Assembly (NCBI RefSeq): GCF_019084545.1
Contig: NZ_JAHREP010000026.1
Span: 1 to 64,000, forward strand
Direction of reading: 5' to 3'
Source: Marinobacterium ramblicola
GTDB lineage: Bacteria; Pseudomonadota; Gammaproteobacteria; Pseudomonadales; Balneatricaceae
Length of the DNA stretch: 64,000 nucleotides
In this document: in pieces, positions 52,977 to 61,464 of the stretch
Position numbering within the stretch: position 1 is the first letter of the stretch
How the letters are laid out: every line of letters begins with the position of its first letter
Notes under the pieces: model-generated
Database searches by the model: none
Seen by the model: the letters and a program-made list of their open reading frames with translations, nothing else
What the model was told of the DNA's origin: nothing
Program-made: the position numbers and the translations under genes

Positions 52977-54272
52977 ATGAGCCAGTTGATCGATATGAAA
53001 AACATCGGCCTGCAGGCCGCCGATATGGTGGATGTGGAGAAGGGCCGGGTGAAGAAGGAGCTGTACTCCAACCCTGAGATCTTCGAGGAGGAGCTGGATC
53101 GGGTGTTCAACAACACCTGGGTGTTTGTCGGCCACGAGAGCGAAGTGCCGGAAGCGGGCAGCTTCAAGACCGCCTACATCGGTCGCCAGCCGGTGATCCT
53201 CAGCCGTGATCGCAAGATGAATCTGCACGTGTTGCAAAACCGCTGTCGCCACCGTGGCGCCACCGTCTGCGAGGCGCGTAAGGGCAAAACCAAGGCGTTC
53301 ACCTGCCCCTACCACGGTTGGGGGTATGGTCTGGACGGCAGTCTGCGTGCACTGCCCAAGCCCGAGGAGTACGACGGCGTGTTCGACAAGAGCGAGATGC
53401 CGCTGGAGAGCCTGCGGGTCGAGAGCTATCAGGGCATGGTGTTCGCCACCTTCAACAACGATATCGAACCGCTTGAGGAATTCCTTGGCGGGGCGAAAAA
53501 GTGGATCGACCTGTTCATGAAACAGGGGGGCGGTTACCCGGTGAAAGTACTGGGCGAGCACCGCTTCAACTTCCCCGGCAACTGGAAGATCCAGCTCGAG
53601 AACACCACCGACGCCTATCACTTCCCGATTGTGCACAAGTCCTTCGTCTCCTCGCTGGATGACGCGACCGCCGATATCTTCGATTTCCTCGACGGCGAGG
53701 GCTTCGTCGAGGACCTGGGCAACGGGCACAGCGTCATGGTGATGATCCCGCAGCTGGTGGACTTGGAGGCCGATCTCGAGCAACCGATCCCGGAGCGTTT
53801 CTCGGCACTGGCGCAGGCGCTGCGTGACGAAGGCAAATCAGAAGATGAGGTGAAAAAACTGGTGCGTGCCGCGCACGGTACCGGTTTCAACCTGAACCTG
53901 TTCCCCAACGTCTCCTGCTCCATGGCGTTCTTCCGTGTGCTGCGTCCGGTCTCCGTCGGTGAAACCGAAATTCAGCACGTGGCCCTTGGTGGTGACGGCG
54001 CACCTGATGCGTTCAACCACAAGCGGATGCGCCTACACGAACATTTCCAGGGCCCGATGGGCTTCGGTACCCCGGATGACGGTGAAGCCTGGGAGCGGGT
54101 GCAGAAAGGTTCCATGGCCGGCACCGATGGCTGGATTCTGGTCAACCGCGGCATGAGCAAGCTGCGCACCTCGGAGGATGGCAACCCGCAGGGGGCGGTC
54201 TGCTCCGAGACCGGCATGCGCGGTGCCTACCAGCAGTACAAAAAGATGATGGCCGCGGCAGAGGAGAAATAA
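52977..54272 (+). CDS. iacC: Rieske ring-hydroxylating dioxygenase large subunit
   Basis: 431 residues. The Rieske [2Fe-2S] ligands are C90, H92, C110 and H113 (CRHRG...CPYH). The mononuclear iron site is in ENTTDAYHFPIVH with H215 and H220, and the bridging acid at D212. It would dioxygenate an indole-acetate-derived intermediate such as dioxindole-3-acetate on the route to catechol, taking electrons from IacF. ATG 52977 is followed 4 bases after the stop by the small subunit. Confidence 0.92.
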   Translation: MSQLIDMKNIGLQAADMVDVEKGRVKKELYSNPEIFEEELDRVFNNTWVFVGHESEVPEAGSFKTAYIGRQPVILSRDRKMNLHVLQNRCRHRGATVCEARKGKTKAFTCPYHGWGYGLDGSLRALPKPEEYDGVFDKSEMPLESLRVESYQGMVFATFNNDIEPLEEFLGGAKKWIDLFMKQGGGYPVKVLGEHRFNFPGNWKIQLENTTDAYHFPIVHKSFVSSLDDATADIFDFLDGEGFVEDLGNGHSVMVMIPQLVDLEADLEQPIPERFSALAQALRDEGKSEDEVKKLVRAAHGTGFNLNLFPNVSCSMAFFRVLRPVSVGETEIQHVALGGDGAPDAFNHKRMRLHEHFQGPMGFGTPDDGEAWERVQKGSMAGTDGWILVNRGMSKLRTSEDGNPQGAVCSETGMRGAYQQYKKMMAAAEEK

Positions 54273-54275
54273 GCG

Positions 54276-54758
54276 ATGAAATCCAATACCCAACTGCTTG
54301 CCCAGGTCACCGAGTTCATCGGCTATGAAGCGGACCTGCTCGATCACAAGGCGTACCAGGAGTGGCTTTCGCTGTGGACTGACAGCGGTCTCTACATCGT
54401 GCCGACGGACCTCAACGAGACCGACTACCTGAACACCCTGAACCTGGCGCTGGATGACGCCGACATGCGCCGCATGCGTGTCGCCCGGCTGGAAAACGGT
54501 GAATCGGTCTCCGCCATGTCGGTCGGCTCCACCGTACGTATGGTGTCCCGTGTACGCATCCTCGAAGCCGGTGACGAGCTGGTGATCGCCCGTTGCGCGA
54601 TGACCCTGAACGAGCTGCGCCACGGCAAGCTGGTGACCTATCCGGCCAACGTGGAGTACACCCTGAAGACCGGCGCCGAGGGCCTCAAGCTGGAGCGGAA
54701 GGTGGTCAAGCTGCTGCACGCCGACGGCTTCCTGCGCACGGTCAGCTTCATCTTCTAA
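54276..54758 (+). CDS. iacD: Ring-hydroxylating dioxygenase small subunit
   Basis: 160 residues, NTF2-fold beta subunit of Rieske dioxygenases: N-terminal helix VTEFIGYEADLLDHKAYQEW, LSLWTDSGLYIVPTDL, and MRRMRVARLENGES with GSTVRMVSRV. It assembles with IacC, probably as alpha3beta3. A GAGGAG lies before its ATG within the end of iacC. Confidence 0.9.
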   Translation: MKSNTQLLAQVTEFIGYEADLLDHKAYQEWLSLWTDSGLYIVPTDLNETDYLNTLNLALDDADMRRMRVARLENGESVSAMSVGSTVRMVSRVRILEAGDELVIARCAMTLNELRHGKLVTYPANVEYTLKTGAEGLKLERKVVKLLHADGFLRTVSFIF

Positions 54759-54770
54759 GGAGCGACGGCC

Positions 54771-55526
54771 ATGGGTAACCCAACACACACACAGATTGCG
54801 CTGGTCACCGGCGCGGCCCAGGGACTGGGCCAACATATCGCCCAGCGTCTGCATGCGGCAGGTTTCAAGGTCGCGATCAGCGATATCGATGGCGAGGCGG
54901 CGCTGCATGCCGCCCGTGCGCTGGACGCCGGCGGCGACACCGCGATGGCGGTGTCGCTCGATGTGGCCCGCCGGGCGGAGTTCGAGGCGGCGCTGGCGGC
55001 GGTGGTCGATCGCTGGGGTGAGCTTCACGTGCTGGTGAACAACGCTGCCGTGACCCGTGCAACACCGGTGATGGAGATCGCACTCGAGGAGTTCAACGAG
55101 GTGGTCGGCATCAATCTGGGCGGCACCTTCGCAGGCTGCCAGGTGATCGGCGGGTACATGGCCGGACTGGGCTACGGCCGCATCATTAACATGGCGTCGC
55201 TGGCCGGGCAGAACGGGGGCACCTCCACCGGTGCCCACTATGCCGCGTCCAAGGGCGGAATCATCACCCTGACCAAGGTATTTGCCAAGGAGCTGGCTTC
55301 ACGGGGCGTAACCGTTAACGCCATCGCTCCAGGCCCGATCGATTCCCCGATGGTGAAAGCACTGGTCCCCGAGGAGCGTCTGCCGACGCTGCTGTCCGCC
55401 ATTCCGGCGGGTCGTTTGGGCGATGCCGACTTTATCGGCGACATGGTGGTGCAGTTGGCGCGGCCGGAGGCCTATTTCACCACCGGCACCACCTGGGACA
55501 TCAACGGCGGCCTATTCATGCGCTGA
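54771..55526 (+). CDS. iacE: Short-chain dehydrogenase IacE
   Basis: 251 residues, classical SDR with coenzyme loop TGAAQGLG, NNAAVTRA, the catalytic serine in NMASLAGQ and the tyrosine-lysine pair in YAASKGG. In studied systems IacE takes part in converting the hydroxylated indole-acetate to the substrate of the dioxygenase. AAGGAG precedes ATG. Unlike the SDR at 28813, its active site is intact. Confidence 0.9.
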   Translation: MGNPTHTQIALVTGAAQGLGQHIAQRLHAAGFKVAISDIDGEAALHAARALDAGGDTAMAVSLDVARRAEFEAALAAVVDRWGELHVLVNNAAVTRATPVMEIALEEFNEVVGINLGGTFAGCQVIGGYMAGLGYGRIINMASLAGQNGGTSTGAHYAASKGGIITLTKVFAKELASRGVTVNAIAPGPIDSPMVKALVPEERLPTLLSAIPAGRLGDADFIGDMVVQLARPEAYFTTGTTWDINGGLFMR

Positions 55527-55536
55527 GGTAAAAGCT

Positions 55537-56499
55537 ATGACAAGCAGTATCAACAACACCCTGATCCAGGCCTGCGTCACCCGGCGTGAGGAGCACACCG
55601 ACGAGATCGCGGTATTCGAGCTGGCCGCCGCCGATGGCACGCCGCTGCCGCTGTTCGAGGCTGGCGCCCATATCGACGTCGTGCTGGCCGAGGACCTGAT
55701 CCGCCAGTACTCGCTGAGCAACGCACCGGGCGAGACGGTTTACCGCCTGGGCATCCTCAACGACCCCAACTCCCGCGGTGGCTCCCGGCGGATCCACGAG
55801 CAACTGACAGCGGGTGCCGAGCTGCAGATCAGCGCCCCGCGCAACCACTTTCCGCTGCAGATGCAGGCCGAACACAGCCTGCTGATCGGCGGCGGTATCG
55901 GCATCACGCCGATGATTGCCATGGCCTACGCGCTGAAAGCCGCCGGGCGCTCGTTCGAGCTGCACTACTGCAGTCGCAGCGAAAGCAAGGCGGCCTTCCT
56001 CGACGAGCTCAAGCGCGAGTTCGACGAGCGTCTGGTACTGCACTTCGACGATGCCGGTGACGCCGGCCGGATCGATCCGGCGGCGCTGGCGGCGTCACAG
56101 CCGCAGGCGCATCTCTATGTCTGCGGTCCCAGTGGTTTCATGGACTGGGTTATCGCGCAGGCGAAGGTGGCCGGGCTGGCGGAGTCGCAGATCCATTTCG
56201 AGTACTTCAGCGCCGAGGTCGATATCAGCGGCGAGGCGTTTGAGGTGTTTGCCGAAACCAGTGGCGTGACCGTACAGGTCGGCCCGCATGAAAGCATCGC
56301 TGCGGCGCTGAAAGCGGCCGGGGTGAAGGTGCCGATGTCCTGTGAAGAGGGCGTGTGCGGCACCTGTATCTGCGATGTGCTGGAGGGCACACCGGACCAT
56401 CGTGACCACTTCCTGACCGACGAAGAGAAAGAGGACAACGACCAGATCGCGCTCTGCTGTTCGCGGGCGAAGGGCGGACGCCTGGTCATCGATATCTGA
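55537..56499 (+). CDS. iacF: Dioxygenase reductase IacF (flavin/plant-type [2Fe-2S])
   Basis: 320 residues of the phthalate-dioxygenase-reductase type: flavin domain with RQYSLSN, nucleotide domain with GGGIGITPMIAM and YVCGPSGFM, then a C-terminal plant-type ferredoxin domain with CEEGVCGTCIC and the fourth cysteine in ALCCSRAK. It passes electrons from NAD(P)H to IacC. ATG 55537 is chosen by homology; the frame extends upstream through iacE without meaning. A stem-loop follows the stop. Confidence 0.92.
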   Translation: MTSSINNTLIQACVTRREEHTDEIAVFELAAADGTPLPLFEAGAHIDVVLAEDLIRQYSLSNAPGETVYRLGILNDPNSRGGSRRIHEQLTAGAELQISAPRNHFPLQMQAEHSLLIGGGIGITPMIAMAYALKAAGRSFELHYCSRSESKAAFLDELKREFDERLVLHFDDAGDAGRIDPAALAASQPQAHLYVCGPSGFMDWVIAQAKVAGLAESQIHFEYFSAEVDISGEAFEVFAETSGVTVQVGPHESIAAALKAAGVKVPMSCEEGVCGTCICDVLEGTPDHRDHFLTDEEKEDNDQIALCCSRAKGGRLVIDI

Positions 56500-56518
56500 A
56501 GTAGAACTCAACACCCGG

Positions 56519-56549
56519 CGTGCCGCGACGCACAAACCTTCGCGGCACG
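56519..56549 (+). other. Intercistronic hairpin between iacF and TRAP genes
   Basis: CGTGCCGCGA and TCGCGGCACG form a 10-bp perfect stem with an 11-nt loop and no T-run. It may differentially stabilise the two parts of the mRNA. Confidence 0.65.
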
Positions 56550-56575
56550 TCCAACTCAACAGTGGAGTGATAATA

Positions 56576-57580
56576 ATGAAAAAACTGATCAAGACAGGCT
56601 GTGCGGTCGCACTGACGCTGATGGCGTGGGGTGCGCAGGCGGAAACCAAACTGACGCTCTCCTCCTGGCTGCCGTCCGGTCATCCGCTGGTCAAGGATGT
56701 CATCGTCCCCTGGACCGAGAGCGTGGAGAAGGCCACTGAAGGGCGGGTCAAGGTGGTGATGCTGCCCTCCGCGCTCGGCCACCCGAAAGTGCACTACGAT
56801 CTGGCCCGTGACGGTCAGGCCGATATCACCTACGGCGCGCAGGGCTACACGCCGGGGCGGTTCAAGCTTTACAAGATGGTCGAGTTCCCGTTCGGCGGTA
56901 ACAGCTCCGAGAGCGCGTCCGTGGCGTACTGGAAGGTGTACAACAAATATCTGAAGCAGGCCGGCGAGTACAAGGATGTGGAGCTGCTGGGATTGTTCAC
57001 CCACGGTCCCGGTGCCATCCACAACAGCAAACGCACCGTCAACTCGGCTGCCGATATGGCCGGTCTCAAGCTGCGTGTCGGCGGCGGGGTGATGAACGAT
57101 ATCGCCGGTGCACTGGGGGCGGTGACCCTGCAGAAGCCCTCCTCCAGCACCTATGAGCTGGTCTCCACCGGCGTTGCCGATGGGACCCTGTTCCCGCTGG
57201 AATCGGTGCCCGCGTTCAATCTGCAGAAACTGCTGACCCACACCACGCTGGTGCCCGGCGGCATGTACAACTTCAGCTTCTTCCTGGTGATGAACCGCGA
57301 CCGCTTCGACAGCCTGCCGGAGCAGGATCGCAAGGCGATCGAATCGGTCTCCGGCGCCGCGCTGGCGCAGCTTGCCGGGCATATGTGGGATACCCAGGAT
57401 GCCAAGGGGCTCGAGGCGTTGAAGGCTAACGGAAATAACATCGTACCGGCCAGCGAGGGCTTCATGAACGAGATCCGTAGCGCCAGTGCACCGATGGAAG
57501 CCGAGTGGCTGCAGACCGCTGCCGAGCTGGGTGTGGACGGTCAGGCCGCGCTGGACGAGTTCCGCCGTCTGAGCCAGTAA
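56576..57580 (+). CDS. dctP: TRAP transporter solute-binding protein (DctP), system 2
   Basis: 334 residues with a signal peptide MKKLIKTGCAVALTLMAWGA ending about AQA, and the carboxylate-binding arginine in GLKLRVGGGVMN. ATG 56576 follows GGAGTGA; the frame starts at GTG 56567 but this is less likely. It lies inside the iac cluster, between iacF and xylE, so indole-3-acetate or another aryl acid is the likely cargo. The paralogue at 19763 is about as similar as its DctM partner. Importers of this class are unusual in iac clusters as I know them. Confidence 0.9.
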   Translation: MKKLIKTGCAVALTLMAWGAQAETKLTLSSWLPSGHPLVKDVIVPWTESVEKATEGRVKVVMLPSALGHPKVHYDLARDGQADITYGAQGYTPGRFKLYKMVEFPFGGNSSESASVAYWKVYNKYLKQAGEYKDVELLGLFTHGPGAIHNSKRTVNSAADMAGLKLRVGGGVMNDIAGALGAVTLQKPSSSTYELVSTGVADGTLFPLESVPAFNLQKLLTHTTLVPGGMYNFSFFLVMNRDRFDSLPEQDRKAIESVSGAALAQLAGHMWDTQDAKGLEALKANGNNIVPASEGFMNEIRSASAPMEAEWLQTAAELGVDGQAALDEFRRLSQ

Positions 57581-57641
57581 CTCGAGCCGGTAAATTGAGT
57601 CACTCAATGAGCGTGGCGCAGCCACACTGGCAGGTGAATCG

Positions 57642-58163
57642 ATGAATGTAATGCTTGGTAAAAAAGGCAGCTGGCTCACTCGGGGAGCGGACGCCGTGCA
57701 GCATCTGCTCAGTGGCACCGCTGCCCTGATCATGTTGCTGATGATGCTGCTCACGCTGGTCGATGTGCTTGGTCGCTACCTGTTCGATGCCCCGGTCACC
57801 GGGGCATTTGAAGTAACCGAGCTGATGCTGGCCAGTGTCATCTTCCTTGGCCTGCCGCTGGTCACTGCAGAAGGTGGCCATATCGTGGTGGATATCCTCG
57901 ATTCGGCGCTGGGCCCGCGCTTGCGTCTGGTGCAGCAGTGGACCGTTGGCCTGATCAATATCGCCGCGTTTGCCGTGCTGAGCTGGATGCTCTGGGAGCA
58001 CGCATTCAAGGTCTACCGCTACGAAGACACCACGGCGGTACTGCAGATCCCGTACGCGGGCCTGGCCTTTCTGATCGCAACCACCTCATCCCTGGCGACA
58101 CTGGCACTGCTGTTCAAGCAGCTGTGCCGGTGCTCCGCCGATGATGTTTCGGGAGAGCAGTAG
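57642..58163 (+). CDS. dctQ: TRAP transporter small permease (DctQ), system 2
   Basis: 173 residues with four hydrophobic helices; shares GRYLFDAPVTGAFEVTELML and VIFLGLPLVTAEGGHIVVDI with system 1. Its stop codon directly abuts the dctM start. Confidence 0.92.
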   Translation: MNVMLGKKGSWLTRGADAVQHLLSGTAALIMLLMMLLTLVDVLGRYLFDAPVTGAFEVTELMLASVIFLGLPLVTAEGGHIVVDILDSALGPRLRLVQQWTVGLINIAAFAVLSWMLWEHAFKVYRYEDTTAVLQIPYAGLAFLIATTSSLATLALLFKQLCRCSADDVSGEQ

Positions 58164-59480
58164 ATGGAAGCAAGTCTAATCGGATTCGCAGCGCTGATGC
58201 TGCTGATACTGGCCCGGGTGCCGCTCGGCGTGGCCATGGGCATTATCGGGGTGTGCGGCTTTGGCCTGGTACAGATAACGCTGTACGGCAATCCGCGCGG
58301 TTGGAATTCGGCGCTGAACATGATCGGCTCGACCGCGTTCGACACCGGCCTGGCCTACGGGCTGTCGGTGGTGCCGCTGTTCCTGTTGATGGGCAACCTG
58401 ATCACCGAATCGGGCATGTCGAAGGAGCTGTACCGGGCCGCCAACGCCTTCCTCGGCCACTTCAAGGGCGGCCTGGCGTTGGCCACCGTGGTCTCCTGCG
58501 GGGCGTTTTCCGCCGTCTGCGGCAGCTCCATGGCCACCGCCGCGACCATGTCGCGGGTGGCGATGCCGTCGATGCGCGAGTTCAAGTATGACGATGGCCT
58601 GGCCACAGGCGCCATCGCGGCCGGCGGTACGCTGGGCATTCTGATTCCGCCCAGCGTGATCCTGGTGATCTACGGGCTGATGACCGAAACCGATATCGGC
58701 AAGCTGTTCATCGCCGGGCTGATCCCGGGGCTGATCGGTGTGCTGATGTATATGGCGGCGGTGGCGTTTGCGGTGCGGATCAATCCGCAGAGCGGCCCGG
58801 CCGGACCGCGCTCCTGCTGGCGCGAACGCCTGCAGGCGATGAAGGGGGTCTGGGGTATCAACCTGATCTTCATCATCGTCATGGGCGGTATCTACGCCGG
58901 GATCTTCACCCCCACCGAGGCCGCCGGCATCGGTGCCTCCGGCGCCTTCCTGATCGCCCTGTTCAGCGGCCGGCTCGACTACACCAAGGTGGTGCGCGCG
59001 CTGAGCAACGCGGCACGGACCACGGCGATGCTGTTCTTCCTGGTGATCGGCGCGGTGATCTTCTCCAACTTCATCAACCTGACCGGCATGCCGGTGATGT
59101 TGAAAGAGTGGGTGCTGGGCCAGGGGCTGAGCCCGTTTATGGTGATCCTGTGTCTGGTCGGCATCTACCTGCTGTTGGGCTGCGTACTGGAGAGCATGTC
59201 GATGATCCTGCTCACTGTGCCGGTGTTCTACCCGATGGTGGAGGCGTTGGGCTTCGACCTGATCTGGTTCGGCATCCTGGTCGTGGTGGTCACCGAGATC
59301 AGCCTGATCACGCCGCCGGTGGGGATGAACGTGTTCGTACTGCGCGGGGTGCTGCCTGACGTCAAGCTGGCGACCATCTTCCGCGGCGTCACCCCGTTCT
59401 GGATCGCCGACATCCTGCGCCTGACCCTGATCGTCACCGTGCCTTCGCTGTCGCTGATGCTGCCCCATGCGGTGAGCTGA
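58164..59480 (+). CDS. dctM: TRAP transporter large permease (DctM), system 2
   Basis: 438 residues, about 12 membrane segments, with [37 protein letters not shown] and [17 protein letters not shown]. By eye it is about 80 percent identical to the system-1 permease at 17901. The start abuts the dctQ stop (TAG-ATG), as in system 1. Confidence 0.93.
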   Translation: MEASLIGFAALMLLILARVPLGVAMGIIGVCGFGLVQITLYGNPRGWNSALNMIGSTAFDTGLAYGLSVVPLFLLMGNLITESGMSKELYRAANAFLGHFKGGLALATVVSCGAFSAVCGSSMATAATMSRVAMPSMREFKYDDGLATGAIAAGGTLGILIPPSVILVIYGLMTETDIGKLFIAGLIPGLIGVLMYMAAVAFAVRINPQSGPAGPRSCWRERLQAMKGVWGINLIFIIVMGGIYAGIFTPTEAAGIGASGAFLIALFSGRLDYTKVVRALSNAARTTAMLFFLVIGAVIFSNFINLTGMPVMLKEWVLGQGLSPFMVILCLVGIYLLLGCVLESMSMILLTVPVFYPMVEALGFDLIWFGILVVVVTEISLITPPVGMNVFVLRGVLPDVKLATIFRGVTPFWIADILRLTLIVTVPSLSLMLPHAVS

Positions 59481-59550
59481 GGCCCCAGAACCGAGTAAAA
59501 ACAACCCGTTAACTCAACCCTTCACTACAACAAGAACTAGAGGTAACCCA

Positions 59551-60474
59551 ATGAAAAAAGGTGTAATGCGTCCCGGCCACGTGCAGATCCGGGTGCTGGA
59601 TATGGATGAAGCGGTGGCCCACTATCGTGACCTGCTCGGCCTGATCGAGACCGACCGCGACGGCCGGGGTCGGGTCTACCTGAAGGGCTGGACCGAGGTG
59701 GATAAGTTCTCCGTGGTGCTGCGCGAGGCGGACACGGCAGGAATGGATTTCATGGGCTTCAAATGCCTCAGCGAAGAGGTGCTGGACAGGCTGCGCGGCG
59801 AGCTGGCCGAGTTCGGTTGTGAGATCGAGGATATTCCGGCCGGCGAACTGAACGACTGCGGCCGTCGCGTGCGCTTCATCGCCCCCACCGGTCATGCTTT
59901 CGAACTCTACGCCACCAAGACCCAGACCGGCCGCTACGGCGTCGGTAACCACAACCCGGAAGCCTGGCCCCGTGACCTGAAGGGGATGAAGGCGCAGCGC
60001 TTCGACCACTGCCTGCTGTACGGGCCGGATCTGGACAAGACCTTTGACCTGTTCCGCGAGGTGCTTGGTTTCGACCTCTGCGAGCAGGTGATGACCCCGG
60101 ATGGCAAGCGTGTGGCGCAGTTCCTCACCGTCGGCATGAAGGCCCACGATATCGCCTTCATCGATCACCCGGAGCCGGGCAGGTTCCACCACGCCTCCTT
60201 CTACCTGGAGAGCTGGGAGGATGTGCTGAAGGCGGGCGACCTGATCTCGATGACCGATACCTCCATCGACATCGGCCCCACCCGTCACGGCATCACCCAC
60301 GGTTCGACGATCTACTTCTTCGACCCGTCCGGCAACCGCAACGAGGTGTTCTGCGGCGGTGATTACTTCTACCCGGACCACGAACCGATCACCTGGGATG
60401 CGGACAAGCTGGGCAAGGCGATCTTCTACCACGACCGCGTGCTCAACGAGCGTTTCCTCACCGTACTGACCTGA
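59551..60474 (+). CDS. xylE: Catechol 2,3-dioxygenase (type I extradiol)
   Basis: 307 residues, exactly the XylE length and collinear with P. putida XylE from [12 protein letters not shown] to the C-terminal [10 protein letters not shown]. The iron ligands H153, H214 and E265 fall at the same positions, and H246 and Y255 of the active site are kept. It would cleave catechol to 2-hydroxymuconic semialdehyde. Known iac clusters lead to catechol, usually with ortho cleavage elsewhere, so this directs the product into a meta route. The follow-up enzymes are not in the same operon. Confidence 0.95.
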   Translation: MKKGVMRPGHVQIRVLDMDEAVAHYRDLLGLIETDRDGRGRVYLKGWTEVDKFSVVLREADTAGMDFMGFKCLSEEVLDRLRGELAEFGCEIEDIPAGELNDCGRRVRFIAPTGHAFELYATKTQTGRYGVGNHNPEAWPRDLKGMKAQRFDHCLLYGPDLDKTFDLFREVLGFDLCEQVMTPDGKRVAQFLTVGMKAHDIAFIDHPEPGRFHHASFYLESWEDVLKAGDLISMTDTSIDIGPTRHGITHGSTIYFFDPSGNRNEVFCGGDYFYPDHEPITWDADKLGKAIFYHDRVLNERFLTVLT

Positions 60475-60490
60475 TCGCAGGTCAGCAGCA

Positions 60491-60513
60491 GCGGCGCTGC
60501 ATTGCAGCGCCGC
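60491..60513 (+). other. Intercistronic hairpin between xylE and iacG
   Basis: GCGGCGCTGC and GCAGCGCCGC, 10-bp perfect stem with a 3-nt loop and no T-run. Second such element in the cluster. Confidence 0.65.
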
Positions 60514-60551
60514 CCGTCAAACCACATAAGCGATGCAACCGAGGGGGCTCT

Positions 60552-61457
60552 ATGTCTACAGACCCAAAAGATTTTCGCCGTGCTCTGGGCAAGTTCCCCA
60601 CCGGCGTTACCGTGATCACCACCACCGACCCGCAGGGCGAGAAGATCGGTGTTACCGCCAGCAGCTTCAACTCGGTGTCGATCGATCCGGCCCTGGTGCT
60701 ATGGAGCATCGACAAGGGCGCCTACAGCCTGCAGGCGTTTACCGAAGGCAGCAGCTTCACCATCCACGTGTTGCGTGACGACCAGATGGAACTGTCGAAC
60801 CGTTTCGCGCGCCGTGGTGAAGACAAGTTCGCCGGTGTCGAGCTGGCTGAAAGCGGTAATGGTGCCCCGCGTCTGGCGGCCGTAGCGGCCTGGTTCGAAT
60901 GCCGCACCTGGAACGTCTACGACGGCGGTGATCACGACATCATCGTCGGCGAAGTCACCGCCTACGGCTATGAGGATAATGTCGGCTCGCTGGTGTTCCA
61001 CAACGGGCGTTATGCCGTACCCGAGGTGCATCCGGGTGTGCGCGACACAGCGATCCAGCCGCAGAACGAGGGCTTCCTCAACGACTATCTGCTCTACCAG
61101 CTGCATCAGGCACTGTCCGCCTGTCGGGCGGGTTTCTACCCGACCCTGACCCGGTTCGGCATCACCGCCGAGGAGTGGCGCGTGCTGTCGCTGCTGGCCG
61201 ATGCGCCCGACACGCCGGTGGCGCAGATCGCCGAGCAGGTGACACAGCCGCTGACCAGCCTCAACGAAACCCTGGCCTGGCTGCGTGATAAACGCCTGCT
61301 GGACGCTGAGGGGGCGTTGAGCGACAGCGGCCGGGCACTGGTTGATCGCTTGCGGGTACTGGCGGTCGAGCATGAACAGCAGCTACTGGGGCGACTCAGT
61401 GAGTCGCAGTGCCAAGTGTTGAAAGAGAGCCTGCGCCTACTGTCTGGTGGAAAGTGA
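60552..61457 (+). CDS. iacG: Flavin reductase fused to a MarR-like domain (IacG)
   Basis: 301 residues. The N-terminal half (about 1-165) is a flavin-reductase-like domain (FPTGVTVITTTDPQGEK, GVTASSFNSVSIDPALVLWS, FTIHVL, NGRYAVPEV). The C-terminal half (about 175-301) is a MarR-like winged helix (TLTRFGITAEEWRVLSLLAD, PLTSLNETLAWLRDKRLLDA). The same architecture occurs in the reductase C1 of Acinetobacter p-hydroxyphenylacetate hydroxylase, where the MarR part binds substrate and speeds flavin reduction. It would supply reduced flavin to IacA. The wing is short, so DNA binding is doubtful. Confidence 0.88.
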   Translation: MSTDPKDFRRALGKFPTGVTVITTTDPQGEKIGVTASSFNSVSIDPALVLWSIDKGAYSLQAFTEGSSFTIHVLRDDQMELSNRFARRGEDKFAGVELAESGNGAPRLAAVAAWFECRTWNVYDGGDHDIIVGEVTAYGYEDNVGSLVFHNGRYAVPEVHPGVRDTAIQPQNEGFLNDYLLYQLHQALSACRAGFYPTLTRFGITAEEWRVLSLLADAPDTPVAQIAEQVTQPLTSLNETLAWLRDKRLLDAEGALSDSGRALVDRLRVLAVEHEQQLLGRLSESQCQVLKESLRLLSGGK

Positions 61458-61464
61458 AACCGAT

